Assembly (NCBI RefSeq): GCF_012641435.1
Contig: NZ_JABAIJ010000005.1
Span: 310,001 to 374,000, forward strand
Reading direction: 5' to 3'
Origin: Rhizobium sp. P38BS-XIX
Lineage (GTDB): Bacteria; Pseudomonadota; Alphaproteobacteria; Rhizobiales; Rhizobiaceae
Length of the DNA: 64,000 nt
Shown: one piece after another, positions 16,981 through 24,711 of the stretch
Numbering within the stretch: the first letter of the stretch is position 1
Layout: each line of letters starts with the position of its first letter
Program-made: the position numbers and the translations under genes
The notes under the pieces: generated by a model
What the model was told of the DNA's origin: nothing
Seen by the model: the letters and a program-made list of their open reading frames with translations, nothing else
Databases searched by the model: none

Positions 16981-17685
16981 TTAAGCCAGCGCCTTGAGGA
17001 AAGCCGTCAGGTCGTCGGTTACGTAGTCGATGTGATCGTCGTCGCCCGTTGTCCGTTCCCACCATTCGATGACGGTGGTCTCGAGGTTTTGCGGCACCAG
17101 AAGCACCGTTTTCATGCCGAGCGCCTTGGGCACGGTGAGGTTGCGCGGCAGGTCCTCGAACATGGCGGCGTTCTTGGTGTCCACCCGGTTGAGGCTCATG
17201 AATTTGTCATAGGTGCTGCCGGCGGGCTTCGGCACGTAATCGGCCGCAACGATATCGAAAATATCGTCGAAATTGTCGAGAATGCCGAGCGCGCCTGCTG
17301 CCGCCTGAGCATGCTTGACGCTGCCGTTGGTGAAAATGAACTTCCGACCCGGCAGCGCCTTGATCGCGGCCGCCAGTTCCGGCTGCGGCGTCAGTGCCGA
17401 ATAGTCGATCGCATGCGCCTTTTCCAGGAAGTCGTTGGGATCGATCTTGTGATGGATCATCAATCCCTGCAGCGTCGTGCCGTGATCGTGGTAATATTGC
17501 TTCTGGAGCTTGCGCGCCTCGTCGCGCTCCATCTGCAGCAGGGTCGAGACATAGGCCGTCATGTTCTTGTCGATCTGCGCAAAGAGATCGACGTGATGCG
17601 GATAGAGTGTGTTGTCGAGATCGAACACCCAATCGCGGATATTGGAGAAGTCTGAAGGCTCGGAAAGTGTCTTTGTCTTGCTCAT
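16981..17685 (-). CDS. HAD-superfamily pyrimidine 5'-nucleotidase
   Basis: The 234-residue HAD phosphatase has motif I DLDNTLYP (nucleophile Asp, residues about 22-29), motif II FTNGS, the conserved K of motif III in the PKP segment, and a motif IV-like FEDLPRN. It matches the subfamily annotated as pyrimidine 5'-nucleotidase (SDT1/YjjG-like), which dephosphorylates pyrimidine nucleotides. In Rhizobiales this gene commonly lies between dapD and argB, as here. The true substrate is unproven. Confidence 0.88.
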   Translation of the reverse strand: MSKTKTLSEPSDFSNIRDWVFDLDNTLYPHHVDLFAQIDKNMTAYVSTLLQMERDEARKLQKQYYHDHGTTLQGLMIHHKIDPNDFLEKAHAIDYSALTPQPELAAAIKALPGRKFIFTNGSVKHAQAAAGALGILDNFDDIFDIVAADYVPKPAGSTYDKFMSLNRVDTKNAAMFEDLPRNLTVPKALGMKTVLLVPQNLETTVIEWWERTTGDDDHIDYVTDDLTAFLKALA

Positions 17686-17893
17686 AGCGCCTTATGACAT
17701 GCCGTTTCCTGCAAGGAAAAGGAAATAATCATGCTGCGGCACTTGGACTCCGTGACCAAGATTGCCGATCATTGCAATGCCGACAATGATTTACCATTGA
17801 TTTCCAGGGTTTTGCTCTATCTGCAACGTGAGGGAGAGCTTACGCTCTTTGCGGATGGAAACTCGCCCGGCCGGGCTTTTCGGAGGGGATGCG

Positions 17894-18676
17894 ATGAGTC
17901 AGGTGGAAAAGGCGCAGGAATTCGCGCGGCTGCACAAGAAGGGTGAGCCGCTGGTACTCTTCAATATTTGGGATGCCGGGTCGGCCAAGGCCGTCACTGA
18001 AGCGGGCGCCAAAGCGCTGGCAACCGGTAGCTGGTCCGTTGCCGCGGCCAATGGCTTTGCCGATGGCGAGGCGATACCGATTTCATTGCTGGCAGTCACC
18101 GCCAAGCTGATTTCGGTCACCAGCCCCTTGCCGTTATCCGTCGATTTCGAGGGCGGCTATGCCGTCGAGCCCGAAGCCGTCGCCGCCAATGTCGAGAAGA
18201 TCATGGATCACGGCGCCATCGGGATCAATTTCGAGGATCAGGTCGTGGGTGGACATGGCGTTCACCCGATCGAGCTGCAGGCCGAGCGCATTCGCGCCAT
18301 CCGGGAGATGGCTGACCGGCACGAGATGCCGTTCTTCATCAATGCCCGAACCGATCTGTTTCTTCAGGAAAGCGATACCGCCCACCATCAGATCCTGCTG
18401 GATGACGCGTATCGCCGCGCCGACGCTTTCGCCGAAGCAGGCGCTAGCGGCTTCTTTGCGCCGGGCCTTGTCGAGCCGGAGCTGATTGCCGCGCTTTGCG
18501 AGCGCTGCTCCTTGCCGGTCAACATCATGGTGCGCCCGACGACGCCCGACAACATAACCATGGCCGGCCTTGGCGTGAGCCGCATCAGCTACGGCCCGGC
18601 GCCCTATCGCTCGGTCATGGGAATGCTGAAGAGCGAGGCCGAAACCATTTATCGGCCATCGTCTCTAGCGGAGTGA
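17894..18676 (+). CDS. Isocitrate lyase/PEP-mutase superfamily protein
   Basis: This 260-residue TIM-barrel protein has the superfamily's substrate and Mg2+ segments: GSWSVAAANGFADGE, VDFEGGYA, INFEDQ and INARTD. The KKCGH motif of true isocitrate lyases is absent, so it is closer to the PEP phosphonomutase/2-methylisocitrate lyase-like group; the reaction is not assignable. The start at 17894 follows a strong CGGAGGGG site, and the longer frame from 17828 is unlikely. It is convergent with argB across a hairpin. Confidence 0.85.
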   Translation: MSQVEKAQEFARLHKKGEPLVLFNIWDAGSAKAVTEAGAKALATGSWSVAAANGFADGEAIPISLLAVTAKLISVTSPLPLSVDFEGGYAVEPEAVAANVEKIMDHGAIGINFEDQVVGGHGVHPIELQAERIRAIREMADRHEMPFFINARTDLFLQESDTAHHQILLDDAYRRADAFAEAGASGFFAPGLVEPELIAALCERCSLPVNIMVRPTTPDNITMAGLGVSRISYGPAPYRSVMGMLKSEAETIYRPSSLAE

Positions 18677-18683
18677 GCTGACA

Positions 18684-18707
18684 CCTGAGGCGGTTTGCCG
18701 CCTCAGG
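18684..18707. terminator. Hairpin between convergent genes
   Basis: A perfect 10-bp stem CCTGAGGCGG/CCGCCTCAGG with a TTTG loop (18684-18693 and 18698-18707) overlaps the argB stop codon and follows the PEP-mutase-like gene. It lacks a T-run, so its termination strength is uncertain. Confidence 0.6.
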
Positions 18708-19590
18708 GAACGATCAGCGTGCCGGCTCCGCGCTCGGTGAAGATTTCGAGCAGGACAGAATGCGCCGTCTTGCCGTTGAGGATGACGACGCCCTGAACAC
18801 CGGCCTTGATGGCGTCGATGCAGGTCTCCACCTTCGGGATCATACCGCCGGAAATCGTGCCGTCGGCGATCAGCGCATGGGCTTGTGCCACCGAAAGCTC
18901 CTTGATCAGTTGACCCTGCTTGTCGAGGACACCAGGGACATCCGTCAGGAACAGAAGGCGCGTGGCGGAGAGCGCACCGGCAATCGCGCCGGCAAACGTA
19001 TCGGCATTGATGTTATATGTCGCGCCGTCGCGGCCGGGAGCAACCGGCGCGATGACCGGGATCATCTCGGACTTGGCGAGCAGGTCGAGCAGCGTGCGGT
19101 CGACTTCGACCACTTCGCCGACGAAGCCGAGATCGAGCACGCGCTCGATGTTCGAGTCCGGGTCCTTGATGGTCTTGTGCGCCTTTTCGGCGAAGACCAT
19201 GTTGCCGTCCTTACCGCAAAGGCCGATCGCCCATTCGCCGGTCTGGTTGATCAGCGCGACGATTTCCTTGTTGATCGAACCGGCGAGCACCATTTCGACG
19301 ATCTCGACCGTCTTCTGGTCGGTGACGCGCAGGCCGCCTTCGAATTTCGACTCGATGCCCATCTTCGTCAACATGGCGCCGATCTGTGGGCCGCCGCCGT
19401 GGACGACGATCGGGTTGACGCCCGACTGCTTCAACAACGCGATATCGGCTGCAAAGGCTTTGCCGAGTTCGACATTGCCCATGGCATGGCCACCGTATTT
19501 CACCACGATGGTCTTGTTTTCATAGCGTTGCATGTAAGGCAGCGCTTGGGCGAGCAGGTTGGCTTGGAGTTCGCTTTGGGCTTCGGACAT
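18703..19590 (-). CDS. argB: Acetylglutamate kinase
   Basis: ArgB phosphorylates N-acetylglutamate, the second and usually arginine-controlled step of arginine synthesis. The 295-residue amino-acid-kinase-fold protein has VVKYGGHAMG (residues about 29-38), the substrate loop VHGGGPQIG (about 63-71) and the ATP-binding ITDVPGVLD-type segment (FLTDVPGVLD). Its length and N-terminal helix fit the arginine-sensitive hexameric type. It is divergent from the ECF sigma gene. Confidence 0.97.
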   Translation of the reverse strand: MSEAQSELQANLLAQALPYMQRYENKTIVVKYGGHAMGNVELGKAFAADIALLKQSGVNPIVVHGGGPQIGAMLTKMGIESKFEGGLRVTDQKTVEIVEMVLAGSINKEIVALINQTGEWAIGLCGKDGNMVFAEKAHKTIKDPDSNIERVLDLGFVGEVVEVDRTLLDLLAKSEMIPVIAPVAPGRDGATYNINADTFAGAIAGALSATRLLFLTDVPGVLDKQGQLIKELSVAQAHALIADGTISGGMIPKVETCIDAIKAGVQGVVILNGKTAHSVLLEIFTERGAGTLIVP

Positions 19591-19770
19591 GGTGCACCCT
19601 TCGGAATTGTTCGCGGGCCTTTTATCTCAAGTTTTTGACAGATGGAATAATGATGTCGGCATAAGTTGACGGGATGTCACATTCGCGTCGTCGAAATTGA
19701 TCGCTTTCCCAAGCTTGCCAGCGAGCGCTTTTCTTTTAAAGTCGGCGCAGGCGTCGTAATGGGGTGTTGG

Positions 19771-20310
19771 ATGGCAGGCGAGGAGATCGAAGCGCTTATC
19801 GGCCGTGTCGCCATGCGCGATCAAAAGGCCTTTGCTGCGCTTTATAAGCGCACCAACCCGAAACTCTATGGTGTTTGCCTACGTATCACAGGCAATAGAA
19901 CGGATGCGGACGAGGTCTTGCAGGAAGTGTACGTCAAGATATGGCAACGGGCAGAACAGTTTGCAGCCTCGGAAGGGCCTGCGATGCCGTGGTTGACGGC
20001 GATTGCCCGTAACCGGTCGATCGATTTCATTCGTGCCCGCAAGCCCATCGCCGACGAACTGGACAGCGCCTACGATATTGCCGATGCCGACCTCGACCCT
20101 GAAGAACAAGCAATCGTGAAGGGTGAGGGTAGGCGGATTGACAGGTGCATGGAAGAGTTGGAAGCTGATCGTGCGCGGGCCGTTCGCAGCGCCTATGTTG
20201 AAGGCCTGAGCTACCAGGAACTCGCCGATCACCATTCGGTGCCTTTGAACACCATGCGCACCTGGCTGCGCCGGAGCCTGATCAGACTAAGAGAGTGCAT
20301 GGACCGATGA
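19771..20310 (+). CDS. ECF (group IV) RNA polymerase sigma factor
   Basis: This 179-residue sigma factor has region 2 (FAALYKRTNPKLYGVCLRI, then DADEVLQEVYVKIW, core-binding and -10 recognition, with WLTAIARNRSIDFIR) and region 4 (YVEGLSYQELADHHSVPLNTMRTWLRRSLIRLRE, a -35-recognising HTH). The start at 19771 is chosen over 19759 or 19666 because it gives the standard short N-terminus. Its stop overlaps the start of the next gene, which encodes an anti-sigma protein. This arrangement resembles rhizobial SigK/RskA-like pairs. The trigger is unknown. Confidence 0.93.
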   Translation: MAGEEIEALIGRVAMRDQKAFAALYKRTNPKLYGVCLRITGNRTDADEVLQEVYVKIWQRAEQFAASEGPAMPWLTAIARNRSIDFIRARKPIADELDSAYDIADADLDPEEQAIVKGEGRRIDRCMEELEADRARAVRSAYVEGLSYQELADHHSVPLNTMRTWLRRSLIRLRECMDR

Positions 20311-21020
20311 GTATGCCCGATCAAAGCAAGGGAGGCCGCTCCCGTGATGAAGTCCTGGCCGGAGAATACGTGCTTGGCGTACTTTCCTTGGAGGATCGGC
20401 AAAAGGTCGAGCGCCGCATGCGCAGCGATCGCCAGTTTGCGGCGATCGTCAGTCGCTGGGAGCAGAATCTCTCGGAATTCAATGAGGAATATGAAGCGGT
20501 AAAGCCTGCCGCTTCGGTCTATCCGAAGATCGAGAAGCGGATTTTCGGCAGTCCTGTCCTCGGCGCCAGCCTTTGGAATTCGCTCACGGTGTGGCGTTCC
20601 GTGGCCTTCGGCTCGCTGTTCCTGGCAGCCGGTGTGCTTGTCTTTACCATCACCAACGAGACCGCGTTGCGCGCGCCAGCCGGAAAGCTGCTCAGCGCCT
20701 CGCTGGCCGGGCAGAACAGCGCCATCAGCCTGCTCGCCAATTATGATGCTTCGAGCGGGCGATTGAAGGTGACGCCGGTCGCTGCCGGGAAGCCGGAAGA
20801 GAAATCCCTGGAGCTCTGGCTGATTCGCGGCAGCGATCCGGCCGAGGCGCTCGGCATCCTGCCGCAGACCGGCGACGGCGAAATCACATTGCCGAGCGAG
20901 CTTCACACGAAATTGACGGAAGGCGCCATCATCGCCGTCAGCGTCGAGCCCTTTGGCGGCTCTCCGACCGGAAAGCCCACTGGCGATGTCGTCGCATCCG
21001 GCACGATCCATTTGCCCTGA
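20307..21020 (+). CDS. RskA/ChrR-like anti-sigma factor, membrane-anchored
   Basis: This 237-residue protein has a cytoplasmic N-terminus (residues 1-95, with the LAGEYVLGVLSLEDRQKVERRM segment typical of anti-sigma-K regulators), one transmembrane helix (about 98-120, SVAFGSLFLAAGVLVFTI), and a periplasmic C-terminal RskA domain (ELWLIRGSDPAEALGIL, then IIAVSVEPFGGS). It should hold the upstream ECF factor inactive until an envelope signal acts. ATGA overlap with the sigma gene indicates coupled translation. There is no zinc-binding HxxxCxxC motif, so redox control of the ZAS kind is not expected. Confidence 0.92.
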   Translation: MSMPDQSKGGRSRDEVLAGEYVLGVLSLEDRQKVERRMRSDRQFAAIVSRWEQNLSEFNEEYEAVKPAASVYPKIEKRIFGSPVLGASLWNSLTVWRSVAFGSLFLAAGVLVFTITNETALRAPAGKLLSASLAGQNSAISLLANYDASSGRLKVTPVAAGKPEEKSLELWLIRGSDPAEALGILPQTGDGEITLPSELHTKLTEGAIIAVSVEPFGGSPTGKPTGDVVASGTIHLP

Positions 21021-21042
21021 ATAATTCTTCTCAATCGCGGCT

Positions 21043-21067
21043 GAAACTCTTTTCCGCACCTCCCGTA
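21043..21067 (+). promoter_or_regulatory. Candidate ECF-type promoter before the fasciclin gene
   Basis: GAAAC (21043-21047) and CGTA (21064-21067) are separated by 16 bases, about 50 bases before the fasciclin start. The layout resembles ECF promoters (GAAC-like -35, CGT-like -10). The match is short and could be chance; its position directly after the sigma/anti-sigma pair is the main reason to record it. Confidence 0.35.
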
Positions 21068-21118
21068 TCTTCTTCTGACCCCGCCCGATCGGGGCGAAAA
21101 AGAGGAAGAGGAAAAGTC

Positions 21119-21676
21119 ATGATCAAGTCTGTGATTCGCATCGCCGCCGCAGCCGCAATGGTTTCGGCTCTTTCGAGCATCGCCTACGCCAAGGACCCGA
21201 TGGTCGGCGGTGCCGCGATGTATGCGACGAAGAATATCATCCAGAATGCCGTGAATTCGAAGGATCACACGACCTTGGTCGCGGCTGTGAAGGCCGCCGG
21301 CCTCGTTGACACGCTTCAAGGCAAGGGTCCTTTCACGGTCTTCGCTCCGACCAACGAAGCCTTCGCCCAGCTGCCGGCCGGTACGGTTGACACCTTGCTG
21401 AAGCCTGAGAACAAGGAAAAGCTGACGAAGATCCTCACCTGCCATGTCGTTTCCGGTGATGACATGGCTGCGGCCATCAAGAACTGGGCAAAGACCCATG
21501 GCGGCGAATACGATCTGAAGACCGTCGGCGGCTGCACGATCAAGGCCATGAACAAGGGCGGCAAGCTGACGTTGACGGACGAAGCCGGCGGCACTGCTCA
21601 TATCACCATCGCGGACGTCAAGCAGTCGAACGGCGTGATCCATGTCGTCGACAAGGTGCTGTTGCCGAAGATGTAA
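21119..21676 (+). CDS. Secreted fasciclin (FAS1) domain protein
   Basis: The 185-residue protein starts with a Sec signal peptide (about residues 1-23, ending SIAYA). It then has a single FAS1 domain with the H1 box FTVFAPTNEAFAQLP (about 74-88) and the H2 region ending GVIHVVDKVLLP. FAS1 domains mediate adhesion or extracellular matrix contacts; related Nex18-like proteins of rhizobia have been linked to symbiosis. It follows an ECF sigma/anti-sigma pair with 100 bases between, which suggests it is a target or partner of that system. This is inference from context. Confidence 0.92.
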   Translation: MIKSVIRIAAAAAMVSALSSIAYAKDPMVGGAAMYATKNIIQNAVNSKDHTTLVAAVKAAGLVDTLQGKGPFTVFAPTNEAFAQLPAGTVDTLLKPENKEKLTKILTCHVVSGDDMAAAIKNWAKTHGGEYDLKTVGGCTIKAMNKGGKLTLTDEAGGTAHITIADVKQSNGVIHVVDKVLLPKM

Positions 21677-21686
21677 TAATCCTTAG

Positions 21687-21788
21687 GGCAATTCCAGGAA
21701 AAGTGCGCAGCGGTTTTCCGTCCGGAATTGCGCGAAAACAAAGAGATAGAGCGGTTCGGTGATTCCGTGAAAAGCTGAACCGCTCTAG
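21687..21788. repeat. RIME-type Rhizobium intergenic mosaic element
   Basis: Two adjacent imperfect palindromes occupy this stretch. The first (21688-21730) pairs GCAATTCC..GGAAAA with TTTTCC..GGAATTGC; the second (about 21748-21787) pairs AGAGCGGTTC with GAACCGCTCT. The bipartite, roughly 100-base layout between genes matches the RIME repeats found in many copies in Rhizobiaceae. Multiplicity cannot be tested in one window: there is one copy here. Confidence 0.75.
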
Positions 21789-21856
21789 GCGATTGAACCG
21801 TCGCTCTCTGTCATGCGGCATAGGGAGCGGCGGTCATCCTTGAAGGTGAACAGTTA

Positions 21857-22516
21857 TCAGAGGGCGATGCCGACCGTGTCCCTGATTGCCTGCCGCAGCT
21901 CCTCGAGGCCTTCGCCTTTTTCCGAAGAGGTGGAGAGAATGCCGGGATAGGCGGCCGCGCGCTTGCGCGTCTTTTCGGCGGTATCGGCCAAAAGTTTCGG
22001 CAGACCCGCTTCCTTGATCTTGTCCGTCTTGGTCAGCACGATCTGATAGGACACGGCAGCCTTGTCGAGCAGGCTGAGCACCTCTTCGTCATTCTTCTTG
22101 ATGCCGTGGCGGCTATCGATGAGCACATAGACGCGCTTCAGCGTGGTGCGTCCTCTCAGATAGTCGAACACCAGCTTTGTCCAGGCGTCGACCTGTTCCT
22201 TCGGGGCTTGCGCGTAGCCATAACCTGGCATGTCCACCAGAGCCATAGGCGGTAGATCGCCGTCCTCGCCGGAAAAGCCATCGGGAACGAAATAGTTGAG
22301 CTCCTGCGTACGCCCTGGCGTGTTCGAGGTTCGTGCGAGGCCCTTGTGGCCGACGAGCGCATTGATCAGCGACGATTTGCCGACATTCGAGCGTCCCGCG
22401 AAGGCGACTTCCGCTGGCCCTTCCGGTGGCAGAAACTTCATCGCCGGCACACCGCGAATGAAAATCCACGGGCGCCCGAAAAGCGGCTTTTCGTCTTTTG
22501 TCGTCTGGTCTGCCAT
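21857..22516 (-). CDS. engB: Ribosome biogenesis GTPase EngB/YsxC
   Basis: This TRAFAC-class GTPase is needed for large ribosomal subunit assembly. The 219-residue protein shows G1 GRSNVGKSSL (about residues 41-50), G3 DMPGYG, G4 TKTDK and G5 STSSEKG. Length and order fit the family. In many Rhizobiales engB lies between yidC and argB; here an AraC regulator and a hydrolase gene sit between it and yidC. Confidence 0.96.
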   Translation of the reverse strand: MADQTTKDEKPLFGRPWIFIRGVPAMKFLPPEGPAEVAFAGRSNVGKSSLINALVGHKGLARTSNTPGRTQELNYFVPDGFSGEDGDLPPMALVDMPGYGYAQAPKEQVDAWTKLVFDYLRGRTTLKRVYVLIDSRHGIKKNDEEVLSLLDKAAVSYQIVLTKTDKIKEAGLPKLLADTAEKTRKRAAAYPGILSTSSEKGEGLEELRQAIRDTVGIAL

Positions 22517-22737
22517 GCTGCTGAACGTCTTCCGGTTCGATTTATCGAATTGGCTTCGGGGTTTTGCCCGCGAAAGTCAAGTTTGTTCGGCAATTGGTGG
22601 CGTGGCGCGGCCGTTGCGCCCGCAACGCCGCGCCGTCCAAATGGTAGCCGCTGCGGATGTCTCGCGAGCTGACGCATCCGTAAAAACCGCAATTGCTGCA
22701 CCGCGAATCCACCACAGCCATGCTAGATGTCTCGTCC

Positions 22738-23565
22738 ATGAAGAGCGCCACGGAACAAGACTATCGCCGCCGCATCGCAAGGGTCATCGAGGCGATCATG
22801 GTCGACCCGTCGGCTCCGCATTCCGTCGACAGCCTGGCGGCCATCGCGCATTTCTCGCCCTATCATTTTCACAGGCTGTACCGGGCGATGACGGGAGAGA
22901 GCGTCGCCGCCACCATCCGGCGGATGCGGCTTGCCCAGGCCGCCAACCAGTTGGCCGCCGGCCCGACATCGGTGACGGAAGCGGCGCTGGAGGCCGGCTA
23001 CGACAGCTCACAGAGTTTTGCACGGGCCTTTCGAGGCCTGACGGGTATGACTCCAACGGCATTCCAAATGAAGCAGCAGGCCATCACCGCAGATCTGCCG
23101 TCCGTGGCCATCATTGAACGGCCACCGGTCAGGATATTCGGGTTGCAGCATGAAGGGCCAGCCCAGACGATCCCGCACAGCTTTCGTCGGCTCTCGCAGT
23201 GTCTGACGGATCGCGGGCTGGTCTGGCACGATCTCTCTCGCATCGGTGTCGGCTCCGGCGATCCCGAGGAGGGAGAGGCATTCCGGTATTTTGCCGGTGT
23301 GGTGCTTACAGATGGCTGCGATGCGGCCGAAGAGCTCGATACGTATGATCTCGCAGGTGGTCTCTATGCCCGCTATCGCCTGATGGGACCTTATGCGCTG
23401 ATCTCACCGACGTTTCAGACGCTGTTTGCCGGCTGGCTGCCGCAGAGCGGCTTCGAGCCCGACGATCGTCCGGTGATCGAAGTCTATCTCAACCATCCGG
23501 CCAAGGTGATGGAGCACGAAATAGCCACGGACCTGCTGATTCCCCTGCGCCACGGCGCAGTCTGA
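22738..23565 (+). CDS. AraC-family regulator with GyrI-like effector domain
   Basis: The N-terminal half (about residues 8-110) has the two helix-turn-helix motifs of AraC proteins (SVDSLAAIAHFSPYHFHRLYRAMTG, then SVTEAALEAGYDSSQSFARAFRGLTGMTP). The C-terminal half (about 120-275) is a GyrI-like/BmrR-type effector-binding domain. This architecture resembles Rob/SoxS-type or drug-binding regulators. The start at 22738 (MKSATEQDYRRR) places the HTH near the N-terminus; upstream ATGs at 22720 and 22693 are alternatives. Its target may be the hydrolase gene 100 bases downstream on the same strand (inference). Confidence 0.9.
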   Translation: MKSATEQDYRRRIARVIEAIMVDPSAPHSVDSLAAIAHFSPYHFHRLYRAMTGESVAATIRRMRLAQAANQLAAGPTSVTEAALEAGYDSSQSFARAFRGLTGMTPTAFQMKQQAITADLPSVAIIERPPVRIFGLQHEGPAQTIPHSFRRLSQCLTDRGLVWHDLSRIGVGSGDPEEGEAFRYFAGVVLTDGCDAAEELDTYDLAGGLYARYRLMGPYALISPTFQTLFAGWLPQSGFEPDDRPVIEVYLNHPAKVMEHEIATDLLIPLRHGAV

Positions 23566-23665
23566 TCGTTCCAAAATCGAGTTTCGACCCTGACGCGCCG
23601 ACGGCAACAGCCGGCGCGGGCAGATATCCTTTGTCTTCATCCCTCAACCCTGTCTGGAAAACAAA

Positions 23666-24640
23666 ATGTCGTTCAAACGGATTGGATTTTTCATTGCCTT
23701 CGCTTTGGCGGCGGCCTCAGCTCAGGCTGCCGGTCTGGCATCGATCGAGGTGCCTGCGACCGCCAGCGAGCCCGCGCTCAGCGCTTTCGTCTGGTCACCC
23801 TGTGCAACGCCGCCGGGTGAAATCCAGCTTGGCCCGATTACGCTGCCGGCCGTGCGCGGTTGTCCGATTGCGGGCGACAGACTGCCTCTGGTCGTCATCT
23901 CGCACGGGCATGGCGGCGGCTCGCTCAATCATCACGATACGGCGGAAACGTTGGCAGACGCCGGCTTTCTCGTCGTTGCACTCAACCATCCCGGCGACAA
24001 TTTCTCGGATCTCAGCAGGGCAGGCGACATCTCCATCATGTTCCAGCGGCCATCCGATATCCATCGCCTGATTGACTTTGTTCTCGGCGATTGGCAGGGA
24101 GCCGCCAAGGTCGACCCGGATCGCATCGGCTTCTTCGGCTTTTCGCGCGGTGGATATACCGGCCTGGTGCTTGCCGGTGCCGAGCCGGATTTTCGTGATC
24201 CCAGTATCCCATGTCCCGAGCCTGCACCGATCTGCGGCGAAATTCGCCGAAACGATATACCGTCCAAGCCGCTTGCGCGCGACCCTCGTCTCAAGGCACT
24301 CGTCCTTGCCGACCCGCTGAGTTTCTTTTCGAGCAAGGAAAACTTGAAATCCGTCGGCGCTCCCATCCAACTCTGGGGTTCGGAACATGGCGGTGATGGC
24401 GTGCTGCCACAGAGCGTTGCGACGCTCGCTGCCAACTTGCCGCGTAGACCGGATTTTCATCTCGTGCCCGCCGCGGCTCATTTTGCTTTTCTGGCGCCAT
24501 GCCCGCCCGGCTTGATCGCCTCGCAGCCGGAGATCTGCAAGGATCAGTCAGGGTTCGACAGATCTGCCTTTCATCGCTCCTTCGATGCTGCGGTTCTCGC
24601 CTTCTTTCGTCAGCATCTCGGCGCGAGCGCGCTCCGCTGA
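23666..24640 (+). CDS. Secreted alpha/beta hydrolase (dienelactone-hydrolase-like)
   Basis: This 324-residue protein has a signal peptide (about residues 1-21, AAASAQA) and an alpha/beta hydrolase core. HGHGGG is the oxyanion region (about 80-85), GFSRGG holds the nucleophilic Ser in a G-x-S-x-G elbow (about 156-161), and a late His (AAAHFAFL) completes a plausible triad. Two Cys pairs near the middle and the C-terminus suggest disulfides, in keeping with periplasmic location. It resembles proteins annotated as predicted dienelactone hydrolases or PAF-acetylhydrolase-like esterases; the substrate is unknown. Confidence 0.85.
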   Translation: MSFKRIGFFIAFALAAASAQAAGLASIEVPATASEPALSAFVWSPCATPPGEIQLGPITLPAVRGCPIAGDRLPLVVISHGHGGGSLNHHDTAETLADAGFLVVALNHPGDNFSDLSRAGDISIMFQRPSDIHRLIDFVLGDWQGAAKVDPDRIGFFGFSRGGYTGLVLAGAEPDFRDPSIPCPEPAPICGEIRRNDIPSKPLARDPRLKALVLADPLSFFSSKENLKSVGAPIQLWGSEHGGDGVLPQSVATLAANLPRRPDFHLVPAAAHFAFLAPCPPGLIASQPEICKDQSGFDRSAFHRSFDAAVLAFFRQHLGASALR

Positions 24641-24681
24641 ACGCTTCGCAAGGTCTTTTCGCGTCTGCGACCCAGCCATAA

Positions 24682-24710
24682 AAAAAGCCCCGCTTGAGCG
24701 GGGCTTTTTC
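24682..24710. terminator. Bidirectional terminator
   Basis: The 12-bp stem AAAAAGCCCCGC/GCGGGGCTTTTT with a TTGA loop (24682-24693 and 24698-24709) sits between the hydrolase gene (+) and the end of yidC (-). Confidence 0.92.
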
Positions 24711-24711
24711 G

